Shown: positions 23,295 to 35,900 of the stretch, piece after piece
Position numbering within the stretch: the stretch's first letter is position 1
How the letters are laid out: every line of letters begins with the position of its first letter
Origin: Mesorhabditis belari
Lineage: Eukaryota; Nematoda; Chromadorea; Rhabditida; Rhabditidae
Assembly (NCBI GenBank): GCA_958450365.1
Contig: CAUEEP010000878.1
Location: forward strand, 454,001-518,000
Direction: 5' to 3'
Length of the DNA stretch: 64,000 bases
Notes under the pieces: generated by a model
Seen by the model: only the letters and a program-made list of their open reading frames with translations
The model's database searches: none
What the model was told of the DNA's origin: nothing
Position numbers and translations under genes: made by a program

Positions 23295-23665
23295 TGAGAC
23301 TTATACCATTCGATGCAGAATTTCATGCTAATTCCGAATATATATTCCGTTTTTGCTGAATAACATTCTGGCAGGAGTTATAAGCGTCTAGTTTTATTAG
23401 AACTCTGAAAAGATGGGTTTTTGGGTCTTAGGCGCCTTCTGCGCCGCCTCGATTCTGGTAGACCGTGGTCGAGCGGTAGAGCGTCAGGCACGGGGACTCG
23501 AACAAGAGATCTTTGGCCTCGAACTCAAAAACCCATATTTTCAGAGTCCTAGCAAAGCTTTAGACGCTTATAACTCCTGACAGATTGACATTCAGCAAAA
23601 ACGGAAAGCAGATTCGGGATCAGCGTGAAATTCTGCGTCGAATGGTCCAGGTTACATGTCATTTG
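23295..23665. mobile_element. Foldback element with tRNA-like core (G1)
   Basis: The left arm (ATTCGATGCAGAATTTCATG, GTTATAAGCGTCTAG) mirrors the right arm (GACGCTTATAACTCCTGACA, AAACGGAAAGCAGATTCGGG, ending CTGCGTCGAATGG). The core at 23455-23560 holds a D-arm-like GTGGTCGAGCGGTAGAGCGTC and, in the opposite orientation, a GGACTCGAAC T-arm. Confidence 0.7.
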
Positions 23666-23724
23666 GCCGGCTCAGGCAGTTGGCCTTCCCTTGTGAGTTC
23701 ATTTTGGCATCATTCGACGCCAAA

Positions 23725-23977
23725 CATCAAACGGTTAACTCAATTTGAGCGAAGCCAAAACTTGATCCAAAGGCACCCTTCCATTTTTTGGCCACCTCTT
23801 CTTCGGTGCAGTCAATTTGCCCAAAAGCTCGACAAATTCAAAAGCTTTTTATATCAAAATGTAGAGGAGATCTTCAGCTTTCGAATAATACTTATATATA
23901 TCTTTTTCTTCATTTCGGTATCTTGAGAAATTTACAAAATAGTAAAAAGCGCGCATTCATAACTGGACAACCCAATA
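23725..23977. mobile_element. MITE family B, single-arm copy
   Basis: About 250 bp matching one half of the complete copy at 61433-62013 and ending ...CATAACTGGACAACCCAATA. The last codons and stop of the TBC1D16 model fall inside this end. Confidence 0.75.
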
Positions 23978-26900
23978 ATTCCTATCAAGTGCCAAAGAGT
24001 CCAAAACTCTAATAGCTTCTTTTTTATCATGGATTTTGATTTGAACATAGTAAACCAAACAAACCTTAACACATTCGTAGGCTTGTGGCTGTCGATGAGA
24101 GTCCCATTGGGTGAAACCGCTCGTTTCGACGACTCCTAATTGAATTTTTCAAAGTTATTGTATTTCTTAACTTGTAATTCTGTTTATTCTTTTATTTGTT
24201 TAGGTAATTTGTGCTAGATTTGCTCATTTTACCTGCCAAAGTGCATGGGATCTTCTCACGGTGAACGAATTGATGCAAGAGACCTCTGGCCTGGAAATGG
24301 GCTCTTTCAAATTGTAACAACAAATTGTAGATATGCTAGTTGTCTGCTTGTCGGCTACAATCCCTACGGTTTATTCTAGACTTGAATATTGTCGTGTAAT
24401 CACTTTTATTCTATTTGACCGGAAAGTCTTGTCCGTTTTTTTTTGATATTCTTGTTTATAAAAAGTATAAAACTATCGTTTTTGGTTTAAAAAGATCGTT
24501 TTCATTTAAAACGATCTGCTTGTTTGCTTTAAATAGAAACGATTAACGATTGGTTTTATTTAATTAAACCCTCAGAAATGCTGGAGTGCATCAATTGAAG
24601 AAAGGAAAGAAAGAAAGAAAAGAAAGGAAAGAAAGAAAGAAAAGAAAGAAAGAAACAAAAGAAAGAAAGAAAGAAATGAAAGAAAGAATCAAAGAAAGAA
24701 AGAATGAAAGAAAAGAAAAGAAAGAAAGAAAGAAAGGAAGGAAGAAAGAAAAGAAAAGGAAAAGACAATTAAAGACATGTGGAAAAAGCTGAAATCAAGT
24801 CAGAAGTGGGACCAAATGTCGACCTTTGTTGGCAATATCAGATGCTTAGAGCTACTGACTTCGTTCCGGTGCATGATCTATTTATCACACTGGATCGGCT
24901 AGCAGACTGATTAGATAACCGTTTTGAACCGGTTATTCAATGGTTCAAGGCAAATTATATAGAAAGGATTAGAGAAAGAATCCGATTTATGTATTGGAGA
25001 AAGAACAAATGGGAGAAAGGATCCCGACTTTTCTACGAGAAAGCTGGAATGTTTTTCGAACGAATCCAATTATTTGTTAATCGAAAGCAAACGATAGATC
25101 GATTGGCTCATTGGCTTAAATAGATCGATTGGCTCATTGGCGATTGGCTTAAAAGATTGGATAAGGCTTCCAGGCTAATCTGATAGATTTTTAAGCAATC
25201 TAAAGCCAATTTTCCTTTTTTACGTTACCTTTTTCAGATTTTTTGACGTTCAAGACTGACGTGCAAGTCTTCAAGATTGACGTACAAGTCTTCAAGACTG
25301 ACGTACAAGTCTTCAAGACTGGCGTACAAGTCTTCAAGACTGACGTACAAGTCTTCAAGACTGACGTGCAGGGCTTCAAGACTGACGTGCAGGTCTTCAA
25401 GACTTGCAAAAATTATTTAAATTCTAAAACAGATAAAGATCCTAGGTTTAAATCGTATTCAATAATGTAGAAAGAAATTTTACGTTACCTTTTTCAAGAC
25501 AACTCTAGCATCCATGTGCATTGCTAGAGAGGAGAAATAAAGCAAAATCTCATCATAGGGAAGTTTTTGGCTAATCACGTCAGGCCCTAAAGCATTTATA
25601 TTGAAATTATTCTTTTAAATTTCTTTTCTCACCGTAAATAGAAACGATGGAAACACAAACGAAAAGGTGAAAGTATTGAGTGCGGTAACGTGCCCAGCAC
25701 GCCTCCCAGATATGCAATGCGTCCGACTCAGCGAATTCTCTCTGCAAATTCATCAAGCATTTTATATTGTTTGAGTTTTATATTTTCCAGCTTTGTAATC
25801 GGCTTTGCTCGCAAAAGCTTGAATTCACCTTGAAAAACAACAAGATCCAGCGATGAACAAACATGAATTGAAGCGAGTCACCGCCAAGTTGCCAGAGATA
25901 TGAAAATGTTTCAGGGACAAGGAGCTTGATCAACTCGCGGAGGTATTCCTAGATAAGTTTCAGAATTAATGCATTATTCTAGCTTACCAAGTTTTGCTCC
26001 ATGAGGCTCTCGTTTGAGTTCGAAACGAAAAGCGTCTGCTGCATTAGACCCACAAAGCACCAATAGACCTCGGACTCGTCTCTGGAAATTTTGAAATGCT
26101 GGCTGTGATAAGCATGGTGTCACAATATGGTGAAGCTAATAAGGGGGTGATAATATGGTGAAGCTAACAAGGAAACACTGACACAATGACACTGACACAA
26201 TGACAATGAAGTTGAGAATCGCTTCGTGACCAAATGCATCTCATAGAATCGGCTATACTGATTATGAATGTGTAAAAATTAACTCCAATCCCAAGGAACC
26301 TGACCCACGCAATCCCAAGGAATCTGACATAGATAATTCCCTTAAATTTCGGACTCTTCATGGGGAACTCTTTGCCACAAGGGAACTTCCCAACCGCTTC
26401 GGTAGTCTAGCGGATAGTGTGCTAGTCTACGGAACCTATGAAGCCTTTTTGGCTTGGGTTCGAAACCTCCGCTGGCCAATTCTCGTTGCCTTTTTTAGAG
26501 AAATTCTTTTTCTAATGTCTCTGCATTGAATATTCATGCTTTATGTACCCTTTTTACAAGCGAAAACGCTCACTGACGATCGTGTTTTCCACTGGGAAGG
26601 CCCACGTTTTCCACGCAATCTAAGCCTCGCCCCTTTTTCCCAATAGCTGCGCACAGACGGCCGGACGGACAGACGGACAGACGGACAGACGGACAGACGG
26701 ACAGACGGACAGACGGACAGACAGACGTCTCTTCTGCTTTATATCTAGTAGATTTTATGATCTCTACCTCTTTGACTCATTTCCCTCGAAATAAGCTTTT
26801 TCAGGCTAGATCCGATTTTTCAAAATGCTTTACAAGTTAAACCTTTCATTTGTTGAAAGCTAACCTCAATGTGCTCAAGAGTGGAGCCAACAGATCCGAC

Positions 26901-29900
26901 ATCCCTTGAATATAGCTAACATCTGGGTACATAGCAGCATAGTTTAGCAAAATGTCTCTAAAGTTTTCAACTTATCAACGAATCTAGCAAAATCACCTCA
27001 TAATATCGATGTTTGGATTGCCTTCTCCTGCATAAAATGGATTTTTTCGATCCGTTCTCACCACATCTTTCACCACGGTGTTCTCTAGGAATTCCCAGTG
27101 CTTTCCACTCGACTTTTTAAGTCTAAAAACAGTTTTGCGCGTGATTAAAAACCTTTTTTTTTATACCTCTTCCGTTTGATATTTTGATATTCTAGGAAGA
27201 GATCGTTTCTGATCGTTTCTCTTTGTTCTAAAGTTGATTCCCAGGGATAGACGCGCAAAAGAAATGGCCAAATCTCTCGACGGAGACTTGGCTCCATTGA
27301 GGTGAAGTAGATCGCCTAAATGAATGAGAAACTTGATTCATAATTGAATGTAGTCAAGGAAAGGATGAACACTTGTTTTTGACTCTGATCATTTGACTCT
27401 GATCATTTGAAAGTCTTTGATTCTTACAGCAAGCAAACTTACTTTCCGAACAGTGTTGCTGTCATTAATCGATCCATCCCGGTTTTTGTAGGTCTTCCAA
27501 TAGTCCCAAGTCAACCTCTCAAAAAGTCCATCCTCGGGATCCAACTCGTTTTTCTTTACCGCCGGCTGGCAGATCAACAAGTGGCGATCTGGAGCTGGAG
27601 ATGGACTGCCCTGAATTGATCACCGATTTCATGATCTACAGCCCACAATTATAACGCCGCACTTCAGAGGGCCTAGATTAGCCAAAATTTACGCAGAATT
27701 TCACGCTGATTCCGAAACTGCTTTCCGTTTTTGCTATGGAGCTCTCTGTCAAAAGTTATACGCGTTTAAAGTTTTGCAAGGGTTTCAAAAATCAAGCCGC
27801 GACCTTACAACCCTGTCTTTCGGGAGCCGAGCATCTGCGGCGGTGGCCAAGTGGAAGTTAGGAGGACCTAGGACCTAGCTGAGGACCTAGCTGAGGACCT
27901 AGCTGAGGACCTAGCTGAGGACCTAGCTGAGGACCTAGCTGAGGACCTAGCTGAGGACCTAGCTGAGGACCTAGCTGAGGACCTAGCTGAGGACCTAGCT
28001 GAGGATCTAGCTGAGGACCTAGCTGAGGACCTAGCTCTCTGGTTCGAGTCCGATAGCTGATTGTCCGAGTCTTGTTTTAGGTTTTAATGCCTTGAGCAGT
28101 CTCCGTTTTAGAGAAGCTCTGAGTGGCTATGAACTTTGTATTTAAAGTCAAAGGCGTTCAAAATTCTCAAAAGGCTCACGAACCAGCCCCGGCCTTGCAT
28201 CCTAACTCACTACCACTCGGCCACCACTGCAACTGCTGAGCTCGCGAAAGACAAGGTTGTAATGCCGCGGTTTGATTTTTGAAAACTCTTACAAAACTTT
28301 CAACATGTATAACTTTTGACAGAGCACTCCATAGCAGAAACGGAAAGCAGATTCGGAATCAGCGTGAAATTCTGTAGTTTGGAGTGATGGCAGGTACGTC
28401 GATGTTTATGGTAATAGTTTATGTTTATGGTAATAGTTTATGGCTCATGTGATTATATCAAATCCAATTGACCTTCTCTTGTAAGCGAGTTTTAATGACA
28501 TTTCTCAAGAATTTTTGCACTTAAACTGTTTAGAGGATGTGAAATTTCGTTAATTAACATAATAAATTCAATCTCAACGTGATTTTGACAAGATTGCTGT
28601 CAAAAATATTATAAATGAGTAGCGTGCCGAGCGAAAATCGGCTCACAACTTTGATAGATCATCTAAAAAAGTTGAAAGATTGAATCGATTAGATAATGGG
28701 CATCGTTTTAGGAGATATACTTAAGATTCCATCTTTCAACTTTTTTAAATGACCTTTCAAAGTTGAGAGACAAATATCGCTCGGCACGCTACTCATTTAT
28801 GAGATTTTAGAGAGCGATCTTGTCAAAAACTTGTTGAGATTGAATTTATTCATGTTAATAAACAAAATTTCACATGCTATACGCTGTTTGAATGCAAAAA
28901 TTGTTAAGACAAATGTCACCAAAACTCCCTTAATATCGTTTGCCTTCACTTGAACGATTTATAGGGCGAACGCGAGCTAAAGAACAAGAAAATCTTATCT
29001 TTTTTATGGTCTATCGCTTTTAAATTTGATAAGTAAATATGATTAATTGAAAACCATTAAAATCTTTAAGCTTTTTATCAAAAAAATGAAACCTTAAATC
29101 CCATGAGTAGCGTGGCTCTCAACTTTGGAAGGTTATATAAAAAAGTTGAAAGATTGAATCGATTAGATAATGGGCATCGTTTTAGGAGATATACTTAAGA
29201 TTTATCTCCAGAAAAATCAGAACGATTGATGCAATTTTGGCAAATCTAGGCCTTCTGAAGTACAAAGCTATGGGCCTAATATTGAGCCAGTAAAAAAACA
29301 AAGTGCATTAGTCTTACACGAAAGTATAATGGCAACATTAGTCAACGTAACTGCACTAGTCATTTCGATAACCTTTCTATTCATATTAGGAATTTAAAGC
29401 TATAAGCTAAGCTAAGCTAAGCTATTCACCTCTTTCACTGATTTTGCTTTGATGGCTGACCACTGCTCGAACAATTGCGCCAATTTGTCGAGCCCTCCAT
29501 GATGAAAGTGGAGAATTTTGTAGTGCGAATCGTGAGTGGCTTAAGATTTCAGAGTACAAATGATTGTGGATATCAAAATTCTCTCAGCAAACGTTGATTT
29601 CCCTCAATTTAAGCTCTAAAGAGCTGATTGTGAGCTTGTCACAGGTGTTGTACTCGGTAGAAAGTACTTTGTACTTTTTCATTGATTTTTGAATGAAAAT
29701 GATGCAAATGTTTGAACATAAGAAAGGCCAGTAATAAAAGAATAAGAATAAAGAGCATTAGAGTGATTCTAGAGTAACAAGAGCAACCAAAAATTAAGTG
29801 AAATCAACGTTTTACTCACCGATGACAAGCTGCCCTGAAGTGTTCTCCGGATTCGAGAAGAACAACCGCATCGTTCGCATCTTTCCTGGAAGATTAATGT

Positions 29901-32900
29901 TAAAGAAGGGTTAAAGTTTAGCTTGATACCTAGATTAACCGAAAAGAGACTAGCAGAAGAGGCTCGACTGTTGAACATGGCTCTTCCACGAGCGATAGCC
30001 ACAGCTCCGTCATCTTGTTCAACCTAATAATCAAAATAGTTGAAAGCTTGAAAGCTGTAAAGCAGCATTTAAAGCTTAAAGCCAGCTTCAAGAAGTGATA
30101 AACCTTTTGATCTTTCAAAATCATATCGTGCTCAAGTGCAAATTGTTCCGGTGTGGCTGACCAAAGAGCTGAACACTCGGCTCGAAGCTTTTCTGGGACT
30201 GCGGCGGTTGCTGAAATAAGTTTTTTCGGTTACCATAAAATTTCTAATATATGTACATACTCTATTAGACGTACATGCTCTATTAGACGTACATGCTCCA
30301 ATAGACGTAGAGTTACTTGAAAAATAGACGTACATGTACCTATGTTAGAAGTTTTAGGGACTAGGGAACTAACTAGGGAAAAGCACGAACTTCTTATGAG
30401 CTTTCGTTACATCTTACTAAATCTTAGTCATCTTAGTAATTTGAGGGTTAAAGGGTGAAGTTCAAAAGTTCAGTTTAGCCTTTCCCTAGTAAGATTGAAT
30501 TTTAATTATCTAAACTCCGTCTTGTTTTATTTAAGTTTAAACCTTTTCGATCATCTCCTGAATCGTCACACGATGAACTGCATTCTTCTTTGTCAGAAAG
30601 CTCGTCGGCTCCAGAAGTCGATTGAGATGAAACCGAAGTGGCGTCAGATTGAACAGACTGAAACGACGATTTCATCAGAAAAGCTGTTTAGTTCACTAAA
30701 TCGTTTCTAATCTGCTAATAATGTGATCGTTTGTGTAAGTCACTTTGATCTATCATCAACTTTGAGAAACGTTTATCAACTAGTCTATCAACTAGTCTAT
30801 CAACTCGTCTATCAACTCGTCTATCAACTCGTCTATGAACTCGTCTATGAACTCGTCTATGAACTCGTCTATGAACTCGTCTATGAACTCGTCTATGAAC
30901 TCGTCTATCAACTCGTCTATCAACTCGTCTATCAACTCGTCTATCAACTCGTCTATCAACTCGTCTATCAACTCGTCTATCAACTCGTCTATCAACTCGT
31001 CTATCAACTCGTCTATCAACTCGTCTATCAACTCGTCTATCAACTCGTCTATCACCAATTGTAAGTGGGCGGAATTGAACCAAAGGGGGAAAATGGGACC
31101 GTCGTTTGATAGACTAGGCCTTTATCCACTAGGCTACCGGCTCATAGCTACCGGCTCCTTTGGTCTGTGGCCTCTGGTCACAAGCCAAAGGAGCCTTATA
31201 AAGGAATCTGTTTTGAATACAGATGCCAGATTCCTCGCGTTTCCGTGTCTATTATCGGTTAGTTTTTGGATCTTTTAGATTAACTTTTGGAATAACCTTT
31301 GGATTTTGGATTTTAGCTTTATGACTCACCGTTACATCCGGAGTCGGCACAACTAAGCAATTCTCATCGTCGAAAATCGATGGATCAACGGGTGTATTCG
31401 GAATGAGATTTATCGATGGAATGCCCAAACCACCGGATTCTCCCATTGGCATCGGCTGACTGCCTCTTGGCTTGCTCTTCTTCTAAACATTTTTGTTTCT
31501 CAAACTCTCACAAAACCAAGATTACTTCTCTTCAGAGTCTTCTTGGTTCCCTTTTATCTCATTTTTTTTCAAATCAGCAAGCTGATAGTTCATGCAATAA
31601 AAATGCAGCAAAAACTGGCAAAATCAGCAGACATTCCAAGACATTTCTGACAATTTTTGATTGTCAGACGATCTGAGATCATTCAGATCTCAGAAAACTT
31701 GTATAATATTGAAATTTACATGTAGAGAGGTGGGTCGTTCAGTGATCTGTGTGACGGTGATCATATCGCCGGTCATCTCGACTTGAAGATCCGGTGAAGA
31801 GATGAGTGACTGAAAAAAAAGGAAACCGATTACAGAGATACGACATGGAAATCGAAAAACGATGGACTAGTGGATCGAAATGTGGTTGAGAAGACTCAAA
31901 TTTAACACTATCTGATGAAATCAGTTGCTTTCAGCTTTCGTGAACTCTTTTCTCGTCCTTTTAAGTTGACTTTTAGGTTGAGCATTCCAAATCATGAAGG
32001 AAAGGCAACAATAGGATGTGGGATGTGGCCAAATGTGGCCAAATGATGTGGCCAAATGAAATAAGCCATCTAATTGCCTTAAAACCCTAAAACTATTGAC
32101 AAACATCAAAAACAAAAGCAACAAAAGTTTCCAAAAGAGCGAACCCGAGCAGAGGCGGACCTAGTTTTTTGAAGCGCTTTATCCACTACACCATGATGTC
32201 CCATTTGAGACCGTGAAAGAACAGTCATAAAGGTATCGGCTCCAAATTTTCGCATTTTCACCCTAAAACTTCAAACACGTCTAACTTTTTCTAGAAAGCG
32301 ATTTTGCAAAAACGGAAAGCTGATTCGGAATCAGCGTGAAATCCTGCGTGAATTTTGGTCAATCTAGGCCCTCTATAAAGCTTTAAACTCGTATAAACTT
32401 TCGTTAGGGTAGCGTATAGCAAAAAATGAAACCATCCTCGGAATCAGCGTGTAATTGTGCGTCGAATGGTTTATGGTTTATCTCATTTAGCCACATCCTA
32501 CTACCTCATTTGGCACATGTCAGTTTTTCTCTCGAATTCTCCCTTTCCAAAGGGCACCTATTTTAAAACTGCCCGAATCCCACTGCCAATTTACATTGAA
32601 TTCGCCAAATTTTGGTCTTATTCGATGAGAAATCATCAATCAATTTTGGTTACATAGCTTTCTTAACTTTCAAACTTTTAGCTTTCTTAGCTTTTAGCTT
32701 TCTTAGCTCTTAGCTTTCTTAGCTTTCTTAGCTTTTAGCTTTCTTTTAGCTTTCTTTTAGCTTAGCTTTTAGCTTTCTTAGCTTTTAGCTTTCCAGCTTT
32801 TAGCTTTCAAGCTTTCAAGCTTTCTTAGCTTTCAAGCTTTCTTAGCTTTTAGCTTTCTTAGCTTTTAGCTTTCTTAGCTTTCTTTTAGCTTAGCTTTTAG

Positions 32901-35900
32901 CTTAGCTTTTTTTAGCTTTCTTAGCTTTTACATAGCTTTCAAATACAGAAAACAGAGAAAAGACATAAAACACGAACAAGCTCAAAGGCTAATAGCAACT
33001 TGAAACTACCGTAATCCCACTATCAGTTTAGAGACAATTAACCAAATGTTTCTAAAAGATAAACCATTTTAACCACAAGTCTTCCAAGTTTTTCCCAATG
33101 AAGCTTCTCTTTTCCTCTTTCCACATTTGACCAAAAGTCGAAAAGTCGAAAAGTCGAAAAGTCTAACAATATTACGTGAACTACATAATAAAAGCTTTCA
33201 ATGTTTCAATGCTTTCAATGCTTTCGATATTTTTTCATGTCTTTTTCATAAGAACTCTACCGTAGTCTCATCGGTGATTTCAGTGCTCGGTGTGGTGTCT
33301 CCTCCTTCTGATAAGATTATCGGCTAAAAAGATTCTCGATTCTGATTCAGACTTTTACACTTTTAGACTCAGATTTTCTTCACCTAGCCTATTCTTTTCA
33401 TGTTTTTCGTTTCGCTTCATTTTCACGGTAAATGCATAAACAAAAAGCCGTTCAGAAGCTATGAGCTAGGAAAAAAAAGAGAAAAACGGGGGTAAAGCTC
33501 AACGAGAAAAAAACTCACCGATGGAACCTCTTGTGATCGCTTTTTGCTCTCATGGTTTCTCGGGGAAACGCTTCGGATACTAAATTTTGAAGTTTTATTG
33601 GAAGATTATTGGAATGGCTAAAAATCATAGCTAGAAACCCTTGAAAACTAGTTCTTCTGGATGAAAACAAGAAAACCTATTGGGTACTAGCTGGACTATG
33701 AGATTTAAAGACCAACTGGTGTTCAAGAGTTTTTTTGGCCGGCTCAGGCAGTTGGCCCTCCTAGTCAATCGGGAGGTCAAGTATTCAATCCCGCCAGCTA
33801 GATTATTAGTTTTATTTTCCCTACATTTAGACTTTAGAGGCTTGTGCATTTTTTTTCTACCACATTATTCATGTAAATAAATATTCAAATTGGACAACCC
33901 AACACTAAGATATTTGAGGTTAAAGTTAGATTGCCAATGGCAAAGAGGGTGGGCGACGTATAAAAGGTCATCGGAAATCAAGTACACCGAGACTTACCTT
34001 GCCGGATTTTTTTGCAAAGTTGTATTTGGGAGCCATTGAAGAACAAGGGTCACCCCGATTGTCTCATCCGATTGACATTGAATCGAGAGATAACCGGGAG
34101 TGTGGATCACGTTTTCTTCCTGAATTCATTTTATGGAAAAGCTTTGGTAAAGTTTTCCTGAAGTTTTCATCCGTTTAGCCTTTTTTTGTTTTTCTAAAAC
34201 ACTCCAACTTAACTATTGAATTGGTGAATTGAAAATTGCTGGACTTTAAACTAAAATTTATTCAATATAAAACCATAAATTCATTCCAAATAATTTCCAC
34301 TATTATTGACGACTTCTGCCCATTTTACAGGCAATTTGTGGATTCCTCTTTCGTAGTAGGATTTTGGTTTGTGTGTGAGACAAGTGTGAGACTCAAAAAT
34401 GGAGGACTCGAGATGGAGACTGGAGATCCCAGTTTGAGCACTTTCTTCAAAAGAAACCCATTTTGGTGTCAATAGAGAAGTTGTAGAGAATCAAAAATTA
34501 GGCTTATAGCCAAATTTCCAAAAAGATACACTTAGTAGTTTCGCTTAAAATGCAAGTTTTGTTGCAAGTTTTGTGAAAATTCGTAAATTCGGCATTTCTT
34601 GAAAACCAGTTTTTGAATCGTTCTGAAAATTTGGATATAAGCTTGATTTTTGATTCTCTACAACTTTTCCATTGACACCAAAATGGGTTTCTTTTGAAGA
34701 AAGTGCTCAAACTGTCACATATGACAATAGCCGGCAGTTTTCAATTCACCAACCCAATAGTTTTGTTTTTTTTTACACTTACCCCTGGTTTTACTTCGGT
34801 TTCCCCCAAAATATCGTGCACACAAACGTTATTTTTACTGTAGAGAATGTCTCCATCACGGCCAAGGAAAATGTTGGCACCGCCTAAAATGTTTTAGTCT
34901 TGAAAGTTTTATTTTTGAAACTTTGAACATGAAAGATTTTGACTTAGTTTAGTTTGCAATTGCTGATAAATAACAAACATTTCCAAAAAACGAGCACTTG
35001 CTAGCAAAAAGCACTAAAGCTTATTGGTTTGGACAATCTAGTCAGGCATTTTTGCACTTTAATTATCTTTCACAAATTTAATTTTAGACAAATACCAGCT
35101 ATTAAATGCACACTTTCAGTTGTTAGTTCAAGTGCAGCAGATTTGATTGTGGGAAATTTGATTTTGCCATTGCCATTGGCAATCTAACTTTGAACTTAAA
35201 TATCTTAGTTTTGGGATATCCAATTTAAATAGTTTTGGTATCATTAGATGCGCCAAGTCTTTCTCTATCGATTGTTACAAAAACTATTTCAATTGAACAG
35301 CCCAACACCAAGATATTTGAGCCCAAAGTTGAATTGCCAATGGCAAAGGGGGTGGGGGACGTATAAAAGGCCATCGGACATCTGCTGAGTCCCGCCCCCT
35401 CTGCCATTGGCAATCCAACTTTGAACTCAAATACTCAAATAAGTTAGAACTGGCAAAAGGGGCGGAGCCAGAAAGACCTTTTATACGCACCCCGCCTCTC
35501 TGCCATTGGCAATCCAACTTTGGACTCAAATTTCTTGGTGTTGGGCTGTTCAATTTAAATAGTTTTTGTACCAATCGACAGAGAAAGACTTGGTGCATCT
35601 AATGATACCAAGAATATTCAAATTGGACATCCCAACACCAAGATATTTGAGCGCAAAGTTAGAACTGGCAACAAAAGGGGCGGGCGCGTATCAAATGTCC
35701 GATAAATTTTCATTTATCTACGTCTTTTCACTTTGCTACTTTTGTGCAGAGTTGGGTCAAACAGAAAAAAAATGATCTATTACTTATTAACTTTGTGTTT
35801 TTGTTAAGAATCTTTTGAAATATGAAAATATGCAATAAAAGTTAGGAATTCATAATCATTTACCCGTTTTTGCCCAACTCTGCATCTACAGACGTGCTCT

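Noticed and set aside
30715..31278. RVD-, VYQL- and LIDE-repeat frames
   Set aside because: A 12-bp array read in several frames; it is an intron of TBC1D16. The RVD periodicity has nothing to do with TAL effectors.
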